From positions 1 to 28,093 of the forward strand of contig CALBPV010000069.1 of NCBI GenBank assembly GCA_937899265.1: a DNA stretch of 28,093 nt, written 5' to 3'. Source of the stretch: an uncultured Bacteroidales bacterium (GTDB lineage Bacteria; Bacteroidota; Bacteroidia; Bacteroidales; UBA3663). The position numbers were made by a program, and so were the translations under genes. This document shows positions 14,806 to 21,921 of the stretch, piece by piece. The notes under the pieces are model-generated. The model had not been told where the DNA came from and did not search any database. It saw only the letters and a program-made list of their open reading frames with translations. The stretch's first letter is position 1, and each line of letters begins with the position of its first letter.

Positions 14806-16233
14806 TCAGTTGCGGCAAACAACCTCGCAGGGCACATTGAGAATTTTGGCCACCTTGAGGATGACATCGGTCTGGTTGCCGGGACCTGCAGCGAAGTGGT
14901 GGGTAGGACCACACTCACACCAACGGTTGTTCCATTCGCGTGCGCCGATGTTGAAGCGGGTACGCATGTTGGTGTCGCCTGTGTGGAGGATTTCGCCGGG
15001 CTCGTTGATGCCTTCGGAAACGATGAACTTGAAATGGCCGTCCATATCCTGTGTGATGGCAAGATAAGTGATGGGGCCGAGCGGGGGATAGAACTGCGTG
15101 AGGTAGCCGCCGCCGGTCTTTCCGTGGAAGACGGGCACAATCTTCATCGTGGGCTTGCGCTCGGTGGAGATGCAGGCATCGCCGGAGCCGGAGTGTCCGA
15201 TTACCACGATGTCGTTGTTGAAGTCGAAGGTGTAGAACTCGGAGAGCTGCGTTGCGCCGGTGAGGGTCTTCATGATGGACATAGCCATAGCGACCTTGAT
15301 GTCGCCTTCCACAGCGCAGGCGATGCCCTGCTTGATGAGCATCGAGAAGGCAGGAATCAGCATGGAGTCGAGCACGCCGGCCTGACCTTTGGCAAAGCCG
15401 TCGTAGTGGGAAGCGATGAGGCCGATTTTCTCGTCCTTGACCCACTGTTCGAAGGCAACGACATACTTGGCCATATCCCATACTTTCTCAACGGTTCCGC
15501 CGCCTTCGATATCGAAGGTGTTGATGATATCCTCGGCTTTGGCACGGATGGCAGCCTCGTCGGTGATGTTGTCGGCAATGGCCCACATCTTCTCCCAGTC
15601 GAACTGCTTCGTGTAAACATCCATGCGGTGATAGAGGTTGGACTCGTCGATATAGAGGTCCATCATGCCGGGATAGGGACGGCCGATTTGAGCGAGGTTC
15701 GTGTCGCGGAAACGACGACGGATTTGGGCAGCGCGGCACCACTCTTCGAGCTCTTTGGCCACACCGGGATCACCGCCTTCTACCACACCGGTTACGACAG
15801 CGTGACGCTTGCCGTAGCGGTTGAGGTCGGCTACCATTTCTCCCACGGCACCGGCTGCATAGCCTTCGCCGAGCCACGATGCGATGTCGGCATGCTCGAA
15901 GTCGAGACATTTGAGTTTCTGAACGTTGACGAGTACTACAGGTACGTCCAAATCCTTCACGGCGGGAAGCATGTTGTAGGACGTGCAGTAGGTCAGCAAT
16001 TGGAGAATCACGAGGTCAACGTCGGCAGCGCGGAACTTGTCGCCTGCAGCCTGACTTTCTTCCTTGGTGGTAACGATGCCGCCGTCGATGAGGTCAACCG
16101 TCTTGGGAAGGCTGTCCTTGAAATCGGCATACTGTTTCTGGAATTCAGGCACCAAGCTGGGGAACTGAGGAAGGTATGCCTGCAATGCGATGGAGAACAC
16201 ACCTACTCTTGCTTTTGTTTCTACTAAAGCCAT
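14806..16233 (-). CDS. L-fucose/L-arabinose isomerase family protein
   Basis: This 475-residue protein belongs to the L-arabinose/L-fucose isomerase fold, cytoplasmic Mn-dependent enzymes interconverting aldoses and ketoses. Residues that could form the metal and acid-base site are Glu309 (AVEGD), Glu332 (LSEFYTFDF), His347 (GHSGSGD) and His445/446 (GPTHHF). Their spacing parallels E. coli AraA Glu306/Glu333/His350/His450. Substrate is not certain: it could be arabinose, fucose or a related sugar, and no transporter, kinase or aldolase for such a pathway sits beside it. It is a single-gene unit: a possible promoter lies at 16282-16289, a good terminator follows, and it converges on deoC. Confidence 0.85.
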   Translation of the reverse strand: MALVETKARVGVFSIALQAYLPQFPSLVPEFQKQYADFKDSLPKTVDLIDGGIVTTKEESQAAGDKFRAADVDLVILQLLTYCTSYNMLPAVKDLDVPVVLVNVQKLKCLDFEHADIASWLGEGYAAGAVGEMVADLNRYGKRHAVVTGVVEGGDPGVAKELEEWCRAAQIRRRFRDTNLAQIGRPYPGMMDLYIDESNLYHRMDVYTKQFDWEKMWAIADNITDEAAIRAKAEDIINTFDIEGGGTVEKVWDMAKYVVAFEQWVKDEKIGLIASHYDGFAKGQAGVLDSMLIPAFSMLIKQGIACAVEGDIKVAMAMSIMKTLTGATQLSEFYTFDFNNDIVVIGHSGSGDACISTERKPTMKIVPVFHGKTGGGYLTQFYPPLGPITYLAITQDMDGHFKFIVSEGINEPGEILHTGDTNMRTRFNIGAREWNNRWCECGPTHHFAAGPGNQTDVILKVAKILNVPCEVVCRN

Positions 16234-16281
16234 AGTCTATGAGTTTTAAATATTTAATAATGGAGTGAAATAATCGTGTTG

Positions 16282-16289
16282 CGAAGATA
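16282..16289 (-). promoter_or_regulatory. Possible -7 box of the isomerase gene
   Basis: TATCTTCG on the minus strand, one mismatch from TAnnTTTG, lies 48 bases upstream of the ATG at 16233. No clear -33 TTTG. The remaining intergenic DNA up to 16408 is A/T-rich without other visible structure. Confidence 0.4.
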
Positions 16290-16408
16290 GGGATTTTATT
16301 TGACATTTCGGCTCTCTGAAGTAAAAAAAATGTATTTATTATTCTTTTTTTTAACAAATCGGCACTTTTTTACAATTTTACAGCCTGTTTTTGTGCGCAA
16401 AAGGACCG

Positions 16409-16441
16409 AAAAAATGCATCTCCGATGGGGACGGAGATGCA
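16409..16441 (-). terminator. Intrinsic terminator of rnpB
   Basis: TGCATCTCCG (16415-16424) pairs with CGGAGATGCA (16432-16441) around a 7-base loop. On the minus strand the 10-bp stem is followed directly by TTTTTT. It lies just after the 3' end of the RNase P RNA. Confidence 0.92.
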
Positions 16442-16449
16442 CAGTGTAA

Positions 16450-16807
16450 AAAGCAGTAGGCCTGTGAGCCGGGTTCTGTGCCTTATCGCAATAAGGTGTC
16501 TGTCATTAATCTCGAACGGATGTCACCATCCGCCTCCAGCAATCTACCCCCTGACATCGGGCGGGCCGCCCTAACATAGCGCCAGTGTACATGATCTTAC
16601 AACCCATGAGTGGTACAGCCAGACGATGTTGCCATCGCTGCGGTGGGCTCTTACCCCGCCTTTTCACCCTTACCTTTCGGCGGTTATTTTCTGTTACCTT
16701 AACCTGACCCTCGCGAGCCACTTTCCGTTAGGAAGCATGGTGCCCTGTGTTGCCCGGACTTTCCTCCCGCGCCTTGAGGCGCGAGCGACAGACCGTCCTA
16801 CTGCCTG
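16450..16807 (-). ncRNA. rnpB: RNase P RNA (bacterial type A)
   Basis: Catalytic RNA of ribonuclease P, which matures tRNA 5' ends. On the minus strand the 5' region has GCAGTAGGACGG, a GC-rich hairpin and the universal GAGGAAAGTCCGGGC. The 3' region has ACAGAACCCGGCT and CCTACTGC, which pairs with the 5' GCAGTAGG to form P1. The central region contains GGTAAGGGTGAAAAGG and GTAAGAGCCCACCG, also conserved. The length of about 355 nt is normal. The 5' end is only 11 bases from the gyrB stop codon, and a strong terminator follows the 3' end. Exact ends are estimated from P1 pairing. Confidence 0.95.
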
Positions 16808-16818
16808 TTGGGCGTCTG

Positions 16819-18753
16819 TTATGCGTCGATGTTGGCGTATGTGGCGTTGCTTTCGATGAAATCGCGACGCGGAGCCACATCTTCGCCCATCAGCATCGAG
16901 AAGGTCTGGTCGGCCGAAATGGCATCCTCGATGGTCACCCGCTTGAGGTGACGGCGTTCGGGATCCATGGTGGTGTCCCAAAGCTGCTCGGCATTCATCT
17001 CGCCCAGACCTTTGTAGCGCTGTATCTTGACTTTGTCTTCCTTGCCCTGACCGTAGTTCATCAGGAAACGGTCGCGGTCGGCATCTGTCCAGCAGTACTC
17101 GTCGTTTTTGCCTATCGTGCATCGGTAGAGGGGAGCCATTGCGATATAGATGTAGCCGTCCTCGATGAGGGGGCGCATGTAGCGGAAGAAGAGCGTCATG
17201 AGGAGGGTGGCAATATGCGCACCATCGACATCGGCATCGGTCATGATGATAACCTTGTGATAGCGAAGGTTCGAGATGTCAAGCGTCTTGTCCTCACGCA
17301 AGTTCACGCGGAAGGCGCGGAACATGTTCTGAATCTCGGCCGAGTCGAGCATCTTGTGGATGAGCACTTTCTCGACGTTGAGAATCTTGCCGCGCAAGGG
17401 GAGAATGGCCTGGTAGTTGCGGTCGCGTCCCTGCTTGGCCGTTCCGCCGGCCGAATCGCCCTCGACGAGGAAAATCTCGCATTCGGCAGGATCCTTCGAC
17501 GAACAGTCGGCCAACTTGCCGGGCAGACCTCCGCCGATAAGTTTCGAGCCCTTCTGAACCGATTCGCGCGCCTTGCGGGCTGCAATACGCGCCTGAGCGG
17601 CCAAGATGACTTTGTCCACGATGAGGTGTGCCTCTGCGGGATGTTCTTCCAGATAGTTCTCGAGGGCAACACGCACAGCTTTGTTGACGGCGGGACGCAC
17701 TTCCACGTTGCCGAGACGGGTTTTGGTCTGACCCTCGAACTGAGGTTCGGCCACCTTGACGGAGATGACAGCAGTCAGACCCTCGCGGAAGTCATCGGCT
17801 TTGACTTCCACTTTGGCCTTCTCGAGCATCTTTTCTTTGGTCGCATAGTCCTTGAGCGTGTTGGTGAGGGCAATGCGGAATCCGTCGAGATGGGTGCCGC
17901 CTTCGTGGGTATTGATATTGTTGACGAAGGTGTAAATCGTCTCCGAATAACTCGTATTGTAGGTCATGGCCACCTCTACCGGCACACCGTCCGATTCGGT
18001 GTTCAGATGGATGATGTCCGGAATCAGGTGTTCCCGGCTTTCGTCGAGCCACTGCACGAATTCGTTGAGGCCGTTCTTCGAATAGTAGGTTTGCTGGCGG
18101 GGTTCGCCTTTCTCGTTGCGGTCGCGCAAGTCGGTGAGGGTGATGTGGATGCCTGCATTGAGGTAGGCCAAGTCGCGCAGACGCGAGGAAATCAAATCCC
18201 ACTGGAAAACGGTCTCCGTCATGATGGAGCCGTCGGGGTGGAAGAGGATGGTTGTGCCGGTTTGCTCCGTGTCGCCCACAATCTGAACCTCGGTGGTGGG
18301 TTTGCCGAAGGCGTATTCCTGACGCCAGACGTGACCCTGACGACGAACCTCGGCCACAAAGTGATCGGAGAGAGCATTGACGCAGCTCACACCCACACCG
18401 TGAAGACCGCCCGAGACTTTGTAGGAGTTCTTGTCGAACTTGCCGCCGGCGTGGAGCACTGTCATCACGACCTCAAGGGCCGAGCGATGCTCCTTCTCGT
18501 GCATATCGACCGGGATGCCTCGTCCGTTATCAACCACCTTGACGCAGTTGTCCTCCGTGATGGTCACTTCGATATGAGTGGCATAGCCGGCCATGCATTC
18601 GTCGATACAGTTATCGACAACCTCCGAGACGAGATGATGGAGACCTTTGACACTGATGTCGCCAATGTACATCGCCGGACGCTTACGCACCGCCTCCAAG
18701 CCTTCGAGCACTTGGATGCTATTGGCTGAATAATTGCTTTTCTGTTCTGACAT
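16819..18753 (-). CDS. gyrB: DNA gyrase subunit B
   Basis: ATPase subunit of the A2B2 gyrase that introduces negative supercoils. The 644-residue protein has the GHKL ATP-binding elements EVVDN (Glu44, Asn48), DNGRG (75-79) and GGLHGVG (115-121), then the transducer and the TOPRIM domain with EGDSAGG (431-437), LPLRGKILNVEK and TDADVDGAHI. The C-terminal QRYKGLGEM block is present. It lacks the long insert of E. coli GyrB, as expected outside gamma-proteobacteria. The order of motifs and the RPAMYIGD N-terminus favour GyrB over ParE. It has its own TTTG-N19-TATCTTTG promoter downstream of the rpsT terminator and is followed almost immediately by rnpB. Confidence 0.95.
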   Translation of the reverse strand: MSEQKSNYSANSIQVLEGLEAVRKRPAMYIGDISVKGLHHLVSEVVDNCIDECMAGYATHIEVTITEDNCVKVVDNGRGIPVDMHEKEHRSALEVVMTVLHAGGKFDKNSYKVSGGLHGVGVSCVNALSDHFVAEVRRQGHVWRQEYAFGKPTTEVQIVGDTEQTGTTILFHPDGSIMTETVFQWDLISSRLRDLAYLNAGIHITLTDLRDRNEKGEPRQQTYYSKNGLNEFVQWLDESREHLIPDIIHLNTESDGVPVEVAMTYNTSYSETIYTFVNNINTHEGGTHLDGFRIALTNTLKDYATKEKMLEKAKVEVKADDFREGLTAVISVKVAEPQFEGQTKTRLGNVEVRPAVNKAVRVALENYLEEHPAEAHLIVDKVILAAQARIAARKARESVQKGSKLIGGGLPGKLADCSSKDPAECEIFLVEGDSAGGTAKQGRDRNYQAILPLRGKILNVEKVLIHKMLDSAEIQNMFRAFRVNLREDKTLDISNLRYHKVIIMTDADVDGAHIATLLMTLFFRYMRPLIEDGYIYIAMAPLYRCTIGKNDEYCWTDADRDRFLMNYGQGKEDKVKIQRYKGLGEMNAEQLWDTTMDPERRHLKRVTIEDAISADQTFSMLMGEDVAPRRDFIESNATYANIDA

Positions 18754-18804
18754 TTATATGTTGTTTATATAAATATAATTATCTGAATCTCTTCTAAAAT
18801 CGTG

Positions 18805-18835
18805 CAAAGATAATGATTTTTTTTGACATGGCAAA
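18805..18835 (-). promoter_or_regulatory. Promoter of gyrB
   Basis: On the minus strand, TTTG at 18835-18832, a 19-base spacer and TATCTTTG at 18812-18805, about 50 bases before the gyrB ATG. It has perfect consensus for both elements. Confidence 0.88.
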
Positions 18836-18863
18836 GATTTTGCTCCAAAATTTTAAATAAATT

Positions 18864-18908
18864 AAAAGAAAAAGTCCCGTTTCTCCAATTTTTGGAACGA
18901 AACGGGAC
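18864..18908 (-). terminator. Intrinsic terminator of rpsT
   Basis: GTCCCGTTTC (18874-18883) pairs with GAAACGGGAC (18899-18908), and the stem can extend inward through TCCAA/TTGGA. On the minus strand it is followed by TTTTTCTTTT. It lies between rpsT and the gyrB promoter, so the two genes have separate transcripts. Confidence 0.92.
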
Positions 18909-18935
18909 ATTTCTTTTGCGTTAATCGGCAGAAAA

Positions 18936-19190
18936 TCAAGCGAGTTTGTTGACCTTTTTCTGGAGTTTCGACTTGAGATTGGCAGCCTTGTTGGCATGAA
19001 TGACATGCTTTTTGGCCAAACGGTCGAGCATGGATGAAACTTTGGGAAGCTGCTCTGCAGCCTCGGCCTGGTCGGTTGTAGCGCGCAGACGACGTACTGC
19101 GTTACGCATGGTTTTGCCATAATAACGATTGGCCGCATTGTGGGTCAACGTCTGACGGATTCTCTTTTTGGAGCTTTTGTGATTTGCCAT
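18936..19190 (-). CDS. rpsT: 30S ribosomal protein S20
   Basis: Small basic ribosomal protein binding 16S rRNA early in 30S assembly. It has 84 residues, normal length, with the diagnostic MANHKSSKKRIRQT start and the helical KKHVIHANKAANLKSKL near the C-terminus. It is transcribed alone from a consensus promoter with a leader of about 115 nt, long enough for regulation, although I see no defined riboswitch. The terminator follows directly. The divergent recO and downstream gyrB give the layout seen in other Bacteroidetes. Confidence 0.97.
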   Translation of the reverse strand: MANHKSSKKRIRQTLTHNAANRYYGKTMRNAVRRLRATTDQAEAAEQLPKVSSMLDRLAKKHVIHANKAANLKSKLQKKVNKLA

Positions 19191-19312
19191 TTTTATGAAT
19201 TGTTTTTATTATTTTCTTATTGGATTTCGAGGCATTTCCCGTCACGATACTCGCCGATCTCTCTGACCGCCTTCTTATGGACCGAACCTTCGTTTTGGGG
19301 TAAACGCGGGTG

Positions 19313-19343
19313 CAAAGATAGCGTTTTTTGTTTAAATGACAAA
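19313..19343 (-). promoter_or_regulatory. Promoter of rpsT
   Basis: On the minus strand, TTTG at 19343-19340, a 19-base spacer and TATCTTTG at 19320-19313. The transcript would carry a leader of roughly 115 nt before the ATG at 19190. Confidence 0.87.
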
Positions 19344-19394
19344 GAAAAAATGAAGTTTTTTTTGAAAAAATTTCTGTTTTAAAGAAAAAATCCC

Positions 19395-19402
19395 TAATTT
19401 TG
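19395..19402 (+). promoter_or_regulatory. -7 box of recO
   Basis: TAATTTTG, a TAnnTTTG match followed by GCAGCG, lies 19 bases before the ATG at 19422. The upstream DNA is A/T-rich; no TTTG sits at the ideal -33 spacing. Confidence 0.65.
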
Positions 19403-19421
19403 CAGCGTTTAAAGAACAAAA

Positions 19422-20150
19422 ATGACAGAAAAAACAAAAGGAATTGTACTGACGGCTTTCCCTTACAACGACCGGACGACGTTCGTCCATATCTACACCG
19501 AACAGTGGGGCAAACAGACCTTCAAGGTTTCGCTTGCCAAAGGGCGGCGCAGTTCCGTGACGCGTTCCATGCTGGCTCCGCTTTCTCTGCTGGACCTGGT
19601 GGCCGACTACAACGAGAAGGCCGATATTCACCGCTTCTCCGAGGCAGAGACGGTTCTCTCGACCTATGACATCACGCTGACCGATGTGGCCAAAGCTGCC
19701 CAGTGCTTCTATCTCGCGGAACTGGTGGACCGTACTGTGCGCGAGGAGGAAAGCAATCCCCGTCTGTGGGAATTTCTCGTCAGGGGCCTACAATTGCTGG
19801 CGATGGCTCAGGAGGGACAGGCCAATTTTCATTTGGTCTTCACCGCCCGGCTCTCCTATCTTCTGGGCTTTCGGGTCAACCTCGAGAGTTGGCAGGAAGG
19901 CAGTTGGTTCGATGTGAAAGAGGGCGTGTTCTCCCCCTCGCCGGTCTCCCATGCCTACTATCTGGCTCCCGAGAGTGCCGCGTGGCTATGGCGTCTGCTC
20001 CGTACCGATTTCTCCGAATTGGACAGCCTGCGCCTCAGCCGTGAACAGCGCAACATCCTGCTCGACATGATGCTTGCTTACCTGCGGATTCACATGCCCG
20101 AGATGGGTGAAATGAAGAGCGTGGATGTGCTGAAAGAAATTTTCGCATGA
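19422..20150 (+). CDS. recO: DNA repair protein RecO
   Basis: Recombination mediator that works with RecR to load RecA onto SSB-coated single-stranded DNA and anneals strands. The 242-residue protein starts with the OB-fold region (TKGIVLTAFPYNDRTTFVHIYTE), followed by the helical domain containing YLAELVDRTVREEESNPRLW and a short C-terminal region. The C-terminal zinc-binding cysteines of some RecO proteins are absent; the region reads FDVKEGVFSP where they would lie, as in other Bacteroidetes members. Start at ATG 19422 directly follows the promoter. It is divergent from rpsT and appears to be a single-gene unit. Confidence 0.92.
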   Translation: MTEKTKGIVLTAFPYNDRTTFVHIYTEQWGKQTFKVSLAKGRRSSVTRSMLAPLSLLDLVADYNEKADIHRFSEAETVLSTYDITLTDVAKAAQCFYLAELVDRTVREEESNPRLWEFLVRGLQLLAMAQEGQANFHLVFTARLSYLLGFRVNLESWQEGSWFDVKEGVFSPSPVSHAYYLAPESAAWLWRLLRTDFSELDSLRLSREQRNILLDMMLAYLRIHMPEMGEMKSVDVLKEIFA

Positions 20151-20261
20151 ACTGTTCCCGTCGCTCCCTTTTTTAACGGAACGGGGTCATGCAGGGTGTG
20201 CGGAAATGTTAAATAATAATAGAATTTTCGGAAAAAGAAGCAGAATTTGAGAAATAATTAT

Positions 20262-20269
20262 TATCTTTG
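20262..20269 (+). promoter_or_regulatory. -7 box of the nucleotidase-GH3 operon
   Basis: TATCTTTG followed by GCAC lies about 70 bases upstream of the ATG at 20340. It is a perfect -7 element; the nearest TTTG is too close (12 bases) to be a normal -33. Confidence 0.65.
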
Positions 20270-20339
20270 CACCCGCCGGACACTCCTGAAAAAACATAGA
20301 GATGTTAAGGTTAAAATACAGAATATTAGAAAACTTGTT

Positions 20340-21917
20340 ATGATGCGTAAAATGATTCGGAAATGGCAATGCACGGCAGCAGCAATGCTGATACCCGCGA
20401 TGCTGTTGTTCAGTTGCACGAAAGAGGAAGCTCCGGTGCTTCATATCATCCACACCAACGATACTCACTCTCAAATAGACCCTTTGGCGCAGGACATGCG
20501 TTCTTCGGGCGGTGTGCGCGAACGTGCCGCATTCATTGAAATGGCCCGTCAGGAAGATTCCGAGACGATGTATTTCGATGCCGGCGACATGGTGCAGGGT
20601 ACTCCTTATTATAATATATATAAGGGAGGCATTGAGGTTGAATTGATGAATCTGCAGGGACTGATTGCCATGACGTTGGGCAACCACGAGTTCGACAACG
20701 GTTTGGAATCTCTCGACTCGATATTACAGGCCCGTAAGTTCAAGGTGCTCTGCTGCAACTACGACTGCAAGGGAACCCCTCTGGAACGCGATGTGGAAGA
20801 GTCGTTGATTATCGAACGCAAGGGTGTCAAAATCGGTGTGACCGGCGTGAGCACAGATCCCGAGAACCTCATTTTCAAGAAGAATTGGAAGGGTATCACC
20901 TATTACGACCCGTCGGAGTGTGCCAACCGTGTGGCTGCCCAATTGAGGGCTGAAGGATGCGACCTCGTAATCCTCATTTCTCATGTGGGCTTCGCCCGTC
21001 CCAACGAAACACACAAGGACCAGTGGATTGCGGCCAACAGCTCCGAGATAGATCTCATCATCGGTGGACACAGCCACACCAACATCGAGAACGGCGAGAC
21101 AGTGCTCAACAAAGAGGGACGTCCCGTGATGATTACCCAAACGGGCGCAAAGGCCGAGCCGATAGGCAAGATTGAAATCGAGATGCAGAAGAACACCCGC
21201 AAAACCCCCAACAAATGGATGGTGAAAGAAATACGGTGCTCGAAACTGCATCCCGAGTTTTACGACCTCTCGCCTTACGGTCGGGAGGTGGAAAATTTCA
21301 TTGCCCCTTACCGCGAAGCAATGGAAGAACAGATGAACATCGAGATAGGCTATGCCGACGAAACGCTGAAGCGCGCCCATCCGCAGAGCACCCAAGGCAA
21401 TTTCATCACCGACGTTCTCTACCAATACGGCTTGCAACTACATCCAGGGCAGATGGATTTGAGCGTGATGAACTACGGCGGCATTCGCGCCCCTTTGTCC
21501 AAAGGACCCATCACGTTGGGCGACATCTTCAGGGTGCATCCTTTTGAGAATACCATCACACTCTGCTCGATGACAGGTGAAACGATGGAGCGCCTCATCC
21601 GACAGACCGCCGGCAAGAAACTGGAGTGCTTTGGCGGCCCCATCGAGATACACCTCGAAACCCATAACGACAAAACCGAGGCAACCAAGATATTGTGTCA
21701 CGGCAAGCCCATCGACCCCAAGGCCATTTATTGGGTGACCACCATAGACTATGTGGCTGAAGGCAACGACGGTATGACGGCATTCCTTGACTCGAAGACT
21801 GTTACCCATACGGGTGTCTTGATTCGCGATGTGATGATAGATTATGTGAAGTCTCAGACAGCCGCCGGAAAACATATCAATGCCCGATTGGACAGACGCG
21901 CCGTAATGGACAACTGA
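20340..21917 (+). CDS. 5'-nucleotidase/metallophosphatase lipoprotein
   Basis: This 525-residue bifunctional metallophosphatase is likely to release phosphate from nucleotides outside the cytoplasm. The N-terminus is a lipoprotein signal with lipobox LLFSC (Cys26), so it is membrane-anchored. The metallophosphatase domain shows HTNDTH (Asp41, His43), FDAGDMVQG (Asp83), LGNHEFDNG (Asn115, His116), ISHVG and GGHSHT. The C-terminal 5'-nucleotidase domain shows MNYGGIRAP and the substrate-stacking region around TTIDYVAEGNDG. Bacteroidetes often split these two domains into adjacent genes; here they are fused. ATG 20340 is used because the upstream extension lies across the promoter. The GH3 fusion gene follows after 4 bases, so the two are coupled. 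Confidence 0.92.
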   Translation: MMRKMIRKWQCTAAAMLIPAMLLFSCTKEEAPVLHIIHTNDTHSQIDPLAQDMRSSGGVRERAAFIEMARQEDSETMYFDAGDMVQGTPYYNIYKGGIEVELMNLQGLIAMTLGNHEFDNGLESLDSILQARKFKVLCCNYDCKGTPLERDVEESLIIERKGVKIGVTGVSTDPENLIFKKNWKGITYYDPSECANRVAAQLRAEGCDLVILISHVGFARPNETHKDQWIAANSSEIDLIIGGHSHTNIENGETVLNKEGRPVMITQTGAKAEPIGKIEIEMQKNTRKTPNKWMVKEIRCSKLHPEFYDLSPYGREVENFIAPYREAMEEQMNIEIGYADETLKRAHPQSTQGNFITDVLYQYGLQLHPGQMDLSVMNYGGIRAPLSKGPITLGDIFRVHPFENTITLCSMTGETMERLIRQTAGKKLECFGGPIEIHLETHNDKTEATKILCHGKPIDPKAIYWVTTIDYVAEGNDGMTAFLDSKTVTHTGVLIRDVMIDYVKSQTAAGKHINARLDRRAVMDN

Positions 21918-21921
21918 AGGA

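Noticed and set aside
16453..16807. Minor open frames in the rnpB region
   Set aside because: The region carries the universal RNase P RNA sequences and P1 pairing, so it is an RNA gene.
16747..18729. Long open frame antisense to gyrB, and similar ones antisense to the isomerase, GH3 fusion and oad genes
   Set aside because: Each lies fully opposite a well-identified gene, has no family resemblance and uses unlikely codons. They are mirror frames.
20160..20205. Terminator after recO
   Set aside because: GTTCC and GGAAC can pair around 20155-20188, but the stem is interrupted and no T-tract follows it, so I do not call it.
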